From assembly GCF_000341085.1 (NCBI RefSeq), contig NZ_ANBA01000009.1:434001-498000 (forward strand): a stretch of 64,000 nucleotides of DNA. The letters run 5' to 3'. Below the pieces are notes generated by a model. It saw nothing but the letters and a program-made list of their open reading frames with translations, was not told the DNA's origin and searched no databases. Position numbers and translations under genes: made by a program. The DNA comes from Nocardiopsis ganjiahuensis DSM 45031. GTDB lineage: Bacteria > Actinomycetota > Actinomycetes > Streptosporangiales > Streptosporangiaceae. Shown here one piece after another: positions 35,358-44,727 of the stretch. The first letter of the stretch is position 1. Each line of letters begins with the position of its first letter.

Positions 35358-38120
35358 CTAGTGCGCGGCGTCGTGCCAGTTCTGCCCGCTGCCGACCGAA
35401 ACGCCCAGCGGGACACGCAGATCATAAGCGGAGCCCATCTCGTGCGTCACGAGCTTTTCGACCGCCTCGCGCTCACCCGGCGCGACCTCCACCACGAGTT
35501 CGTCGTGCACCTGCAACAGCACACGGGAGTCGAACCCGCCCTCGGTGAGCGCCGCGTCCACCTGCAGCATCGCCACCTTGATGATGTCGGCCGCCGATCC
35601 CTGGATCGGCGCGTTCAACGCCATCCGCTCCGCCATCTCCCGACGCTGACGGTTGTCGCTGGTCAGGTCCGGCAGGTAACGGCGACGCCCCAGGATCGTC
35701 TCGGTGTACCCCACCCTGCGGGCCTCCGCCACCACCGTCTGCAGGTAGTCGCGCACCCCGCCGAAGCTCGCGAAGTAGTCGTCCATCAACTTCTTCGACT
35801 CCGCCGGCTCGATCCCCAGCTGCTGGGACAGACCGTAGGCGCTCAGCCCGTACGCCAACCCGTAGCTCATCGCCTTGATCTTGGAGCGGGCCTCGCCGTC
35901 GACCTCCTCCACCGCGACCCCGAACACCTGCGAGGCCATCTGCGCGTGGAAGTCGTACCCGCTGTTGAACGCGTCGATCAGCGCCTGCTCACCCGACAGG
36001 TGCGCCATGATGCGCAACTCGATCTGGCTGTAGTCCGCCGTGAGCAGCTCCTCGTACCCCTCACCGACCACGAACGCCCGCCGGATCCGGCGCCCCACGT
36101 CCGTGCGCACCGGGATGTTCTGCAGGTTGGGGTCGGTGGAGCTCAGCCGCCCCGTCGCCGCCACCGTCTGGTTGAACGTGGTGTGGATCCGGCCGTCGTC
36201 CGAGACCGTCTTGATCAGGCCCTCGACCGTCGTCCGCAGCTTCGTCTGGTCCCGGTGGTGCAACAGCACGCCCGGCAGCTCGTTGTCGGTCTGCGTCGCC
36301 AGCCACGCCAAGGCGTCCGCGTCGGTGGTGTACCCCGTCTTGATCTTCTTGGTCCTGGGCAGCTCCAGCTCCTCGAAGAGCACCTGCTGCAACTGCTTGG
36401 GCGAACCCAGGTTGAACTCGCGCCCCACGACCTCGTGCGCCCGCTCCACCGCGCTGCGCGCCGCCGAGGCGAACTCCCCCTGCAACCCCTCCAGGTACTC
36501 GCGGTCCGCGGCGATACCCGCGCGCTCCAACCGCGCCAGCACGTCCACCAGCGGCAGCTCCACCTCGTGCAGCAGGTGGGTACCGCCCCGCTTGCCCAGC
36601 TCCGCGGCGAGCACGACCGCCAGGTCCCGGGTGGCCGCGGCCCGCACCGCCAGGACGTGACCGCGCCCCGAACCGCCCTCCTCACCCAGGTCCAGGGTCA
36701 TCTGCGCGCCGTCGGTGTCCTCCTCCAGCTCCCGGCCCAGGTACTTGCGGCACAGGTCGGCCAAGTCGAACCGGCGCTGCCCCGGCTGCGCCAGGTACGC
36801 CGCCAGGGCCGTGTCGCTGACCACCCCGCGCAGCGCCCAGCCGTGGGCGCCCAGGGCCAGCAGGGCGCCCTTGTACTCGTGCACCACCTTGGGCCGCTCC
36901 GGGTCGGCCAGGAAGGCCCCCAGCGCCTCGGTGTCCGCGGCGTCCGCCTGGGTGGGGTCCACGAACAGCGCGGCCCCGCTCGGCACGGAGACGGCCAGGG
37001 CGTCCACCCGGCCGCTCCCCTGACCCCAGGAGCCGTCGATCGCCAGGCCGGCCGGGGCCTCCTCCGTGAGCCCTTCGGCGGCGGCGTGCTCGACCAGCCA
37101 GGCCGCGACCTCGCCGGTACCCGCGACCGTCACGTCCACGGCGAAACCCTCGCCGGCCTCACCGGCTCCGGCGTCCTCACCCTCGTCCCCGCCCGAGCGG
37201 ATCACCGCGTACAGGCGCTCACGCAGGTTGGAGGCGAACTCCAGGTTGTCGAAGAGCGCGTCGATCCCCGGCCGGTCGGCCTCGCCCAGCGCCAGCTCCG
37301 CCACACCGGCGTCCAACGCCACGTCGGTGACCAGCTTGTTGAGCCGCTGGTTGCGCAGCACGTCGTCCATGTGGTCACGGAAACTCTGCCCGGCCTTGCC
37401 CGGCACCTCGTCCGCCCGGGCCACCAGCTCCTCGAGCGAACCGAACTTCTGGATCCACTTCGCCGCGGTCTTGGGGCCCACCCCCGGCACACCGGGCAGG
37501 TTGTCGGCCTTCTCCCCCACCAGCGCCGCCAGGTCCCGGTACCGCTCCGGGGAAACGCCGTACTTGTCCTCGACCGCCTCCGGGTCCATCCGGCGCAGGT
37601 CCGACAGGCTCTTGCCCGGGTACAGCACCGTGCAGTGCTCGGTCACCAGCTGGAAGGCGTCCCGGTCGCCGGAGGCGATCAGCACCTCCATACCGGCCTC
37701 TCCGCCCTGATGGGCCAGCGTGGCGATCACGTCGTCCGCCTCGAAACCCGGCGCCGACAGGTTCGCCACACCGATCAACCGCATCAGGTCCTGGGTCAGC
37801 GGCACCTGGGAGGGGAACTCCGGCGGGGTCTCCGAACGGCCCCCCTTGTAGTCCTCGTACTCCTCGTCCCGGAAGGTGGGACCCGACAGGTCCCACGCCA
37901 CCGCCACATGCGTCGGCTCCTCATCACGCAACAACTTCACCAGCATCGACGCGAAGCCGTACACCGCGTTGGTGGACTGCCCGGTACTGGTACCGAACTT
38001 GTCCACCGGAAGCGCGAAGAACGCACGGAAGGCCATCGAGTGGCCGTCCAGAAGAAGCAGGCGGGGGCGCCCGCCGTCGGCCTGGGATGTCTGTTCGGGG
38101 GTCTCTCGCTTGGTCACCAC
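35358..38120 (-). CDS. polA: DNA polymerase I
   Basis: About 920 residues. Residues 1-310 are the 5'-3' exonuclease/FEN domain (LLLDGHSMAFRAFFALP, FEADDVIATLA, SGDRDAFQLV, GVPGVGPKTAAKW). Residues 330-530 are the proofreading fold, but the metal-binding DEDD residues are missing (the first motif reads LAIDGSWGQG instead of a DTE type), so 3'-5' editing is probably lost, as in mycobacterial PolA. The polymerase domain has TGRLSSTDPNLQNIPVRT (motif A region: LLTADYSQIELR), the O helix RSKIKAMSYGLAYGLSAYGL and motif C LLQVHDELVVEV. GTG 38120 follows AGGA. Needed for Okazaki-fragment and repair synthesis. Confidence 0.96.
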   Translation of the reverse strand: MVTKRETPEQTSQADGGRPRLLLLDGHSMAFRAFFALPVDKFGTSTGQSTNAVYGFASMLVKLLRDEEPTHVAVAWDLSGPTFRDEEYEDYKGGRSETPPEFPSQVPLTQDLMRLIGVANLSAPGFEADDVIATLAHQGGEAGMEVLIASGDRDAFQLVTEHCTVLYPGKSLSDLRRMDPEAVEDKYGVSPERYRDLAALVGEKADNLPGVPGVGPKTAAKWIQKFGSLEELVARADEVPGKAGQSFRDHMDDVLRNQRLNKLVTDVALDAGVAELALGEADRPGIDALFDNLEFASNLRERLYAVIRSGGDEGEDAGAGEAGEGFAVDVTVAGTGEVAAWLVEHAAAEGLTEEAPAGLAIDGSWGQGSGRVDALAVSVPSGAALFVDPTQADAADTEALGAFLADPERPKVVHEYKGALLALGAHGWALRGVVSDTALAAYLAQPGQRRFDLADLCRKYLGRELEEDTDGAQMTLDLGEEGGSGRGHVLAVRAAATRDLAVVLAAELGKRGGTHLLHEVELPLVDVLARLERAGIAADREYLEGLQGEFASAARSAVERAHEVVGREFNLGSPKQLQQVLFEELELPRTKKIKTGYTTDADALAWLATQTDNELPGVLLHHRDQTKLRTTVEGLIKTVSDDGRIHTTFNQTVAATGRLSSTDPNLQNIPVRTDVGRRIRRAFVVGEGYEELLTADYSQIELRIMAHLSGEQALIDAFNSGYDFHAQMASQVFGVAVEEVDGEARSKIKAMSYGLAYGLSAYGLSQQLGIEPAESKKLMDDYFASFGGVRDYLQTVVAEARRVGYTETILGRRRYLPDLTSDNRQRREMAERMALNAPIQGSAADIIKVAMLQVDAALTEGGFDSRVLLQVHDELVVEVAPGEREAVEKLVTHEMGSAYDLRVPLGVSVGSGQNWHDAAH

Positions 38121-38237
38121 AGAACAAATCCTAGGATGCGCTACAGACACCCCGCGGCCATCACCGCGGGAACACCGCCCCGCCCCGGTCGGTTCGACCG
38201 GGTACGGGGCCACCTGAGCGGATCGGAAGGCAACACC

Positions 38238-38663
38238 ATGACCACAGACGCCGACACACTGCGCGAACTCCTCGACTCCGGCGCGCTCATCGGCGGACTG
38301 GGAAAGACCATGGGCATCGAGATCACCGAGGCCTCCGCCGAACGCGTCGTGGGCCGCATGCCCGTCGAGGGCAACCGCCAGCCCTTCGGGCTCCTGCACG
38401 GCGGCGCCTCCTGCGTCCTCGCCGAGTCCCTGGGCTCCATCGGCTCCACCGTCCACGCCCAGCAGTTCGGCCGCGTCGCCGTGGGCATCGAGATCAACGC
38501 GACCCACCACCGCTCCGCCACCGAAGGCCACGTCACCGGTGTGGCCACCCCCGTCCACCTGGGCCGCACCCTCGCCACCTGGGACATCACCATCTCCGAC
38601 GACAACGGCAAGAAGGTGTGCACCTCCCGGCTGACCTGCATGTTGCGCGACGCGCCCCAGTAG
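38238..38663 (+). CDS. Hotdog-fold thioesterase (PaaI / YdiI-like)
   Basis: A 141-residue acyl-CoA thioesterase. Catalytic segment NRQPFGLLHGGASCVLAESL has the HGG turn with Glu in AESLGS as the likely base (the YdiI/MenI type), and GRVAVGIEINATHHRSATEG and VTGVATPVHLGRTLATWDIT follow. YdiI-type enzymes release 1,4-dihydroxy-2-naphthoate from its CoA ester in menaquinone synthesis, or other aryl-CoA thioesters; which one applies cannot be read. ATG 38238 follows GGAAGG. Divergent from polA with 117 bases between starts. Confidence 0.88.
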   Translation: MTTDADTLRELLDSGALIGGLGKTMGIEITEASAERVVGRMPVEGNRQPFGLLHGGASCVLAESLGSIGSTVHAQQFGRVAVGIEINATHHRSATEGHVTGVATPVHLGRTLATWDITISDDNGKKVCTSRLTCMLRDAPQ

Positions 38664-39058
38664 GCCCCTCCGAACACAAGCCACGCTTCACACGCAACCG
38701 CAACACCACTACGCGAATCCCGGCCAACCAGCGCCGACGCCCGCCGCCGCGGCACCACCCGCTTGACGGCCGGGCTTCGCCGTCCCCACTCTCCACGACA
38801 GATTGCTCCGACCCGTGCACTGACAGCGCACATTCGTCCAGGCAAGCGGCCAAAAGTCCCCATCATGACCACAGCTTCATAACAGCACAGAGGCGAGTTG
38901 GCACCAACGCACTCTTTCCACTTCCCGGACCCGAACTTCCGTGATTAAGCTCCGCTAACGCTCCTGATTAAGTCATGCCACACATCACGGGCATCAGGAC
39001 ACACAGCACTATCGACACGGCTGCGCAGAACAGCCGGTTGAACGGAGTGACCACGATC
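38664..39058. other. 395-base region upstream of the first binding-protein gene
   Basis: No believable gene. The right part is less GC-rich than its surroundings and should hold the promoter of the binding-protein gene; two identical TGATTAAG words (38942-38949 and 38965-38972) stand 23 bases apart, possibly a regulator site. Confidence 0.45.
38942..38972. promoter_or_regulatory. Direct repeat TGATTAAG x2 before the binding-protein gene
   Basis: Two identical 8-base AT-rich words, start-to-start distance 23 bases (about two helical turns), 87 bases before the ATG. Candidate activator or repressor site; no known family recognised. Confidence 0.35.
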
Positions 39059-40315
39059 ATGGCAAGCAAGAAGCTCCTAGGCCTCACTGCCGCAACCGCG
39101 GCCCTCGTGCTAGGGCTCACGGCGTGTGGCAACGGAGACGGCGACAACGGCGGAGACGGCGGCAGCGGCGAGGCCGGCGAAGAGTTCAACTTCGGCATCC
39201 TCTACCCGCAGACCGGCGCCCTCGCCTTCCTCGGCCCGCCCCAGATCACCGCGGCCGAGTACGCGATCTCCGAGATCAACGCGGCCGGCGGCATCCTCGG
39301 CACCGAGGTCCCCGACATCACCCAGGGTGACGAGGCCGGCGACGCCGCCCAGGCCAACGAGGCCGCCAACGACCTCGTCTCGGCCGGCGTCAACGCCGTC
39401 ATCGGCGCAGCCGCCTCCGGCATGACCCAGGCCACCTACGACACCATCACCGCCGCCGAGACCGTCCAGTGCTCCGGGTCCAACACGGCCCCCGACCTGA
39501 CCGACATCGACGACGGCGGCTACTACTTCCGCACCGCGCCCAGCGACCTGATGTCCGGCCCGGTCATGGCCCGCAAGATGACCGACGACGGCCACTTCGA
39601 CATCGCCATCGTCGCCCGCGCCGACGACTACGGCGACGGCTACCTCAAGGCCGTCGAAGCCGAGCTCGACGCCATCGGCGCCAACGTGGTCGCCACCGAG
39701 TCCTACGACCCGGACGCCACCAACTTCGACTCCGTGATCAACGGGATCACCAGCGAAGACCCCGACGCCATCGCGCTCATCTCCTTCGAGGAGGGCGCCC
39801 AGGTCATCGCCGAGTTCATCGAGGCCGGCGTCGAGGGCGACCAGCTCTACATCACCGACGGGCTCAACAACCCCGACCTCGGTGAGACCGTCAACGAGGA
39901 CGACCCCGAGGTCGTCAACGGCATGACCGGTGTCGCCCCCGGGGCCGACAACCCCGACTTCAACGAGGGCCTGCGCGAGTTCGACCCCGAGCTCGACGTC
40001 TTCCAGTTCGCCCCGCAGGTCTTCGACTGCGTCACCGCGATCGCGCTGGCCGCCGAGTCCGCCGGGTCCGTGAACGCGGCCGACTACGTCGAGCACCTGC
40101 CCGAGATCAGCCGCCCCGAGGGCACCGAGTGCACCAGCTTCGAAGAGTGCCGTGACCTCCTCAGCGACGGCGAGGAGATCAACTTCCAGGGCACCAGCGG
40201 CAACATCGACTTCGACGACAACGGAGACCCCACCTCCGCCACCTTCGAGATCTTCCACTTCGGTGACGACGGCTACGAGACCCTCGGCTACGAGGAGTAC
40301 TCCGCCGAAGAGTAA
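39059..40315 (+). CDS. Branched-chain amino-acid type ABC transporter binding lipoprotein (copy 1)
   Basis: About 418 residues. A lipoprotein signal (KKLLGLTAATAALVLGLTAC, lipobox LTA-C) and an acidic Gly/Asp linker precede a periplasmic-binding type I fold: FGILYPQTGALAFLGPPQIT, NAAGGILGTEV, NAVIGAAASGMTQATYDTIT, and VVARADDYGDGYLKAVEAEL. LivJ/LivK-type proteins bind leucine/isoleucine/valine, other amino acids, amides or urea, so the ligand is open. The start is ATG 39059; the GTG at 39050 is a possible alternative. The gene is followed by a very similar paralogue and faces livFGMH across a shared terminator. Confidence 0.92.
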   Translation: MASKKLLGLTAATAALVLGLTACGNGDGDNGGDGGSGEAGEEFNFGILYPQTGALAFLGPPQITAAEYAISEINAAGGILGTEVPDITQGDEAGDAAQANEAANDLVSAGVNAVIGAAASGMTQATYDTITAAETVQCSGSNTAPDLTDIDDGGYYFRTAPSDLMSGPVMARKMTDDGHFDIAIVARADDYGDGYLKAVEAELDAIGANVVATESYDPDATNFDSVINGITSEDPDAIALISFEEGAQVIAEFIEAGVEGDQLYITDGLNNPDLGETVNEDDPEVVNGMTGVAPGADNPDFNEGLREFDPELDVFQFAPQVFDCVTAIALAAESAGSVNAADYVEHLPEISRPEGTECTSFEECRDLLSDGEEINFQGTSGNIDFDDNGDPTSATFEIFHFGDDGYETLGYEEYSAEE

Positions 40316-40394
40316 CCGCGAACACCTCGTGACCGACCGGAGAACGCACGCTCCCCGGTAGGAGACACCGTCAGCGGCGCACACCGTTCACACC

Positions 40395-40432
40395 GGCCGG
40401 GGGTGCGGGGCACCAGCCCCGCACCCCCGGCC
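40395..40432 (+). terminator. Perfect 17-bp stem-loop after binding protein copy 1
   Basis: GGCCGGGGGTGCGGGGC pairs perfectly with GCCCCGCACCCCCGGCC around ACCA. The remaining 40433-40648 is gene-free and should contain a separate promoter for copy 2. Confidence 0.75.
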
Positions 40433-40648
40433 GTCTCCGTACCCCCGTGCAGGACCACCGCGAACACCCCGTCCCCCGGCACGGCCGCACCCCAGCGCGC
40501 CGTGCGTCGTCGTATACGAACGGCGTGACCGCGCCATGGCACGCACCACCTCGCCCGGTGTGGCAGCGGCCCCGGTCCCACCGCCCGCGCCACCCCACGG
40601 CCCCAGCACCCCGGCCGTACCCAGCCTCCCGAACGGACCACAACCACC

Positions 40649-41890
40649 ATGTCAACCCACAAGGCCCTGGCCCTGTCCGCCGCAGCCCTCACCCTCAGCC
40701 TCACCCTCACCGCCTGCGGCAACGACCTCGACCTCGACTTCGGCAGCGACGACGACTCCGAGTTCACCTACGGGCTCCTCTACCCCCAGACCGGCAGCCT
40801 CGCCTTCCTCGCCCCGCCCCAGGTCGCCGCCGTCGAATACGCCATCTCCGAGATCAACGCCGCCGGCGGCATCCTCGGCACCGAGGTCCCCCCACCCGTC
40901 GAAGCCGACGAAGCAGGCGAATCCGGACAGGCCAACGAAGCCGCCAACAACCTCGTCGCCGACGACGTCAACGCCGTCATCGGCGCCGCCGCCTCCGCCA
41001 TGACCCAAGCCACCTACGGCACCGTCACCGGCGCCCAGATCGTCCAGTGCTCCGGCTCCAGCACCTCACCCGACCTCACCCAGGTCGACGACAACGGCTA
41101 CTTCTTCCGCACCGCCCCCAGCGACCTCCTCGCCGGCCCCGTCCTCGCCCAACAGATCCTCGACGACAACCACGCCGACATCGCCCTCATCGCCCGCGCC
41201 GACGACTACGGAAACGGCTACCTCAACGCCGTCGAAGCCGAACTCACCGCCCTGGGCGCCAACATCGTCCTCAGCGAGGCCTACGACCCCGACGCCACCA
41301 ACTTCAGCGCCGTCATCAGCTCCGCCGTCGAAGCCGACGCCGACGCCGTCGCCCTCATCTCCTTCCAAGAGGGCACCCAGCTCATGGCCGCGCTCATCGA
41401 GAGCGGAATCGAAAGCCAGTTCTACATCACCGACGGCCTCAACGACCCCGACCTCGGCCAGGCCATCGGAGTCGCCTCACCCGACGCCATCACCGGCACC
41501 ACCGGTGTCGCCCCCAGCGCCGACAACCCCGACTTCAACGACGGCCTGCGCCAGTTCGACCCCGACCTCGACGTCTTCCAGTTCGCCCCGCACATCTTCG
41601 ACTGCGTCACCGCGATCGCCCTCGCCGCCGAATCCGCAGGGTCCATGAACCCCTCCGAATACGTCGACCACATCGCCGAGATCAGCCGCCCCGACGGCAC
41701 CGAGTGCAACAGCTTCGAAGAGTGCCGGGACCTCCTCGGCCAAGGCCAGGACATCGACTACCAGGGCACCAGCGGCAACATCGACTTCGACGACAACGGA
41801 GACCCCACCTCCGCCACCTTCGAGATCTTCCACTTCGGACCCGACGGCTACGAGATCCTCGAATACATCGAGTACACCACCGGCGACTGA
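40649..41890 (+). CDS. Branched-chain amino-acid type ABC transporter binding lipoprotein (copy 2)
   Basis: A 413-residue paralogue of the preceding protein. The lipobox is LTA-C (THKALALSAAALTLSLTLTA-C). From FTYGLLYPQTGSLAFLAPPQ on, it can be aligned with copy 1 almost without gaps, and both end with the same YQGTSGNIDFDDNGDP or FQGTSGNIDFDDNGDP block; differences cluster in the linker and in surface positions. The copies diverged after a tandem duplication and may have different ligands or expression. No clear ribosome site is seen before ATG 40649. Closed by a stem-loop shared with livF. Confidence 0.91.
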   Translation: MSTHKALALSAAALTLSLTLTACGNDLDLDFGSDDDSEFTYGLLYPQTGSLAFLAPPQVAAVEYAISEINAAGGILGTEVPPPVEADEAGESGQANEAANNLVADDVNAVIGAAASAMTQATYGTVTGAQIVQCSGSSTSPDLTQVDDNGYFFRTAPSDLLAGPVLAQQILDDNHADIALIARADDYGNGYLNAVEAELTALGANIVLSEAYDPDATNFSAVISSAVEADADAVALISFQEGTQLMAALIESGIESQFYITDGLNDPDLGQAIGVASPDAITGTTGVAPSADNPDFNDGLRQFDPDLDVFQFAPHIFDCVTAIALAAESAGSMNPSEYVDHIAEISRPDGTECNSFEECRDLLGQGQDIDYQGTSGNIDFDDNGDPTSATFEIFHFGPDGYEILEYIEYTTGD

Positions 41891-41955
41891 CCCGGCCCCA
41901 CAGCCCGGCCGGGCCACCCGGCCGGAGCACACAGCACAACCGGACCACACGAAGA

Positions 41956-41982
41956 GGGCGGGACCCGCAACGGGTCCCGCCC
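41956..41982. terminator. Bidirectional stem-loop between binding protein 2 and livF
   Basis: GGGCGGGACCCG pairs perfectly with CGGGTCCCGCCC around CAA, between convergent genes; no T-tract. Confidence 0.75.
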
Positions 41983-41998
41983 CCACAACTCCCCCGGA

Positions 41999-42859
41999 TC
42001 AGCCCTTCGCGAGCGTCCCCAGGTACAACTCGATCACGTTCGGATCGTTCAACAGGTCCCGACCCGTACCCGTGTACGCGTTCCGGCCCTGGTCCAACAC
42101 GTAACCGCGGTCACAGATCTGCAGACAACGCCGCGCGTTCTGCTCCACCATGACCACCGAGACACCGGTCGAGTTGACCTCCTTGACCCGCTGGAAGACC
42201 TCCTCCTGGTAGATCGGCGACAGACCCGCCGTCGGCTCGTCCAGCAGCAGCACCGACGGGTTCATCATCAGCGCCCGGCCCATGGCCACCATCTGGCGCT
42301 CACCACCCGACAGCGAACCCGCCTTCGCCCGGCGCCGGTCCGCCAGCAGCGGGAACAGCTCCGCCACCACACCGAACCGCTCCGAGAACGTCCGCGGCCG
42401 CAGGAAAGCCCCCATCTGGAGGTTCTCCTCGATCGTCAGCGACGGGAACACGTTCCGCGTCTGCGGGACGTAACCCACGCCCCGCTCCACCAACGAGTGC
42501 GCCGCCAACCCCGAGATACTCGAACCCCGCAGCGTCAGACCGCCCTCACGCACCGGAATCAACCCGAAGATCGTCTTGATCAGCGTCGACTTACCAGCAC
42601 CGTTCGGACCGATGATCGCCACGACCTCACCCTCGGTGAGAGTCAGGGTGCACCCGTTCAGGATGTTCACCCCCGGCACGTAACCGGCCACGATGTCCTT
42701 GGCCAACAGCAGATAGTCCTCCGGACCACCCACCTCCAAGGACTCCGCCTCAGCCTGCTCCAGAAGCTCCTCACGGTGCTCCTGGACGGCCGCGGCCTCC
42801 TCCGCCTCCACCGGAATCTCCTCCGGGTCCGGGCGCAGGCTCCCGTTCTCCTCAGTCAT
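41999..42859 (-). CDS. livF: Branched-chain amino-acid ABC transporter ATPase LivF
   Basis: About 286 residues. A 55-residue acidic N-terminal extension (PDPEEIPVEAEEAAAVQEHR) precedes the ABC domain: Walker A IIGPNGAGKST, Q-loop YVPQTRNVFPSLT, signature LSGGERQM, Walker B VLLLDEPTAGLSP and H-loop region VVMVEQNARR. LivF proteins are the shorter-loop of the two ATPases. ATG 42859 (GGGGAG before it) lies inside the end of livG, an 8-base overlap that couples the two ATPases. The extension is unusual for LivF. Confidence 0.94.
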   Translation of the reverse strand: MTEENGSLRPDPEEIPVEAEEAAAVQEHREELLEQAEAESLEVGGPEDYLLLAKDIVAGYVPGVNILNGCTLTLTEGEVVAIIGPNGAGKSTLIKTIFGLIPVREGGLTLRGSSISGLAAHSLVERGVGYVPQTRNVFPSLTIEENLQMGAFLRPRTFSERFGVVAELFPLLADRRRAKAGSLSGGERQMVAMGRALMMNPSVLLLDEPTAGLSPIYQEEVFQRVKEVNSTGVSVVMVEQNARRCLQICDRGYVLDQGRNAYTGTGRDLLNDPNVIELYLGTLAKG

Positions 42860-43733
42860 CGCCACTCCCCTGGGCCTCGCCCTCGACCTCCTGGGCACCC
42901 AGGTAGGCGTCGATCACCTGCTGGTTGGACCGGATGTCCGAAGGCCGACCCTCCGCGATCACCTGACCCTGCGCCAACACCACGATCCAGTCACTGATCC
43001 CCATGATCACGTCCATGTCGTGCTCGACGAACAGGACCGTCTTGCCCTCGTCGCGCAACGACGTGATGTGGTGCAACAGCGACTGCACCAACGCCGGGTT
43101 CACACCCGCCATCGGCTCGTCCAGCATGATCATGCTCGGATCGGTCATCAGCGCACGAGCCATCTCCAACAGCTTGCGCTGACCACCCGACAACGAACCC
43201 GCCATGTCCTGGCGCTTGTCGATCAGCTTGAACCGCTCCAGCAGGTCCATCGCCTTGACCGTGTTCGCCTTCTCCTGACGACCCCACACCGGACGCAGGA
43301 ACGCCCCGGCCATCCGCTCACCGACCTGACCCGGAGCACCCAACAACATGTTGTCGAGCACCGTCATCCGCGTCAGCGCCTTGGTCAGCTGGAAGGTCCG
43401 CACCATCCCGGCCCGCGCCACCTGGTGACCGCGGCGACCGTTGATCTGCTTGCCCTCGAACGACCACCGGCCGCCGTCGACCCGGTCGAAACCGGTCAGC
43501 AGATTGAACATCGTCGACTTGCCGGCACCGTTCGGACCGATCAGCGCCGTGATCGTCCCCCGCTGCACCTCCAGGTGCTTCACGTCCACAGCGGTCAGAC
43601 CGCCGAACGAACGCCGCACACCGTCAGCGATCAGGATCGGATCCGACTTCACCGAACCCGGCTCCGGAACCGCCCCGGCCATCCGGTCGACCTCGACACC
43701 CGCCCCGGAGGCGTTCACCTCGTCACTTGACAT
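42852..43733 (-). CDS. livG: Branched-chain amino-acid ABC transporter ATPase LivG
   Basis: A 293-residue ATPase: Walker A LIGPNGAGKSTMFNLLTGFD, the LivG-typical VARAGMVRTFQLTKALTRMT after the Q-loop, signature LSGGQRKL, Walker B MIMLDEPMAGVNP, and H-loop VLFVEHDMDVIM. LivG and LivF form the heterodimeric motor of the importer. Its start (ATG 43733) overlaps the livM end by 11 bases and its end overlaps livF. Confidence 0.96.
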   Translation of the reverse strand: MSSDEVNASGAGVEVDRMAGAVPEPGSVKSDPILIADGVRRSFGGLTAVDVKHLEVQRGTITALIGPNGAGKSTMFNLLTGFDRVDGGRWSFEGKQINGRRGHQVARAGMVRTFQLTKALTRMTVLDNMLLGAPGQVGERMAGAFLRPVWGRQEKANTVKAMDLLERFKLIDKRQDMAGSLSGGQRKLLEMARALMTDPSMIMLDEPMAGVNPALVQSLLHHITSLRDEGKTVLFVEHDMDVIMGISDWIVVLAQGQVIAEGRPSDIRSNQQVIDAYLGAQEVEGEAQGSGDD

Positions 43734-44715
43734 TGATCAACATCTCCTTGCGGTCACCGATCAGACCCTGCGGCCGGAAGACGATCAGCAGCACCAGCAT
43801 CACACCGACGAACGCCAACTGGATCGCACCGTAGTCCGGACCCGACAGGAACGGCAGGTAACCCTCAGCGCCCAACGCCCTCAGGAACTTGTCCGTGAAG
43901 TTCATCAGGAACCAGAACGCCATCGAACCGAGGATCGGACCGAACACACGGCCCGCCCCGCCCAGCAGCAGGATCACCCACAGGAAGAACGTCACCTGCG
44001 GCTTGAACTGGTCCGGCTGGATCGCACCCTGGTGCACCGCCATCATCGAACCCGCCAGGGCACCGATCAGACCGCCGAGAACCAGGATCTGCATCTTGTA
44101 GGCGAACACGTTCTTACCGAGGCTGCGCACCGCCTCCTCGTCCTCACGGATGCCCTTCACCACACGACCCCACGGGCTGTGCATCAGCAACCAGGTCAGC
44201 AGCGCCATCAGCGCCACCAGACCCCACGTCACCGTCATCAGCCACATGTGGTTGCCGCTGAACGAGAACGCGCCGAACCCGTAACGCTCACCCGGATCGA
44301 AGAACACGTTCCACGTACGGAACTCACCCGACAGGTTCTGGATGCCGTACACACCGTTGGTCAGCGGCTCCGCGAACCCGGCCCGGTACACCAGCCGCAG
44401 CACCTCGGCCGCCGCGATCGTCGTGATCGACAGATAGTCCGCACGCAACCTCAGCGTCGGAATACCCAACAGCAGCGCCAACACCACCGCACAGCCCAGG
44501 CCCACCAGGAACCCGACCAGCAGCGGCAACTCGAACACCGTGACACTGATGCCCACGCCGTAGGCGCCCACCAGCATGAAGCCGACCTGACCGAAGTTCA
44601 GCAACCCCGTGTAACCGAAGTGCAGGTTCAGCCCGATCGCGGCCAACGCGTAGATCGCGGCAACCGGCCCCACCGCGGATCGGGCGGCCTCGGCGAGGAT
44701 CAAGAAAATATCCAT
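43723..44715 (-). CDS. livM: Branched-chain amino-acid ABC transporter permease LivM
   Basis: A 330-residue membrane protein of 8-10 helices: AIGLNLHFGYTGLLNFGQVG, the LivM signature near residue 30; GIPTLRLRADYLSITTIAAA; and the ATPase-contact loop PWGRVVKGIREDEEAVRSLG. PQGLIGDR near the end is typical. It pairs with LivH to form the translocation path. Start ATG 44715 is 12 bases after the livH stop. Confidence 0.95.
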   Translation of the reverse strand: MDIFLILAEAARSAVGPVAAIYALAAIGLNLHFGYTGLLNFGQVGFMLVGAYGVGISVTVFELPLLVGFLVGLGCAVVLALLLGIPTLRLRADYLSITTIAAAEVLRLVYRAGFAEPLTNGVYGIQNLSGEFRTWNVFFDPGERYGFGAFSFSGNHMWLMTVTWGLVALMALLTWLLMHSPWGRVVKGIREDEEAVRSLGKNVFAYKMQILVLGGLIGALAGSMMAVHQGAIQPDQFKPQVTFFLWVILLLGGAGRVFGPILGSMAFWFLMNFTDKFLRALGAEGYLPFLSGPDYGAIQLAFVGVMLVLLIVFRPQGLIGDRKEMLINVK

Positions 44716-44727
44716 CGTCTACCTCTC

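Noticed and set aside
35361..38663. 1100-codon plus-strand frame opposite polA
   Set aside because: Its only believable part is the last 141 codons, which are the thioesterase gene starting at 38238; the rest is a shadow of polA.
40511..40518. CGTATACG palindrome before the second binding-protein gene as an operator
   Set aside because: Only eight bases and without flanking symmetry; expected by chance in a window of this size.
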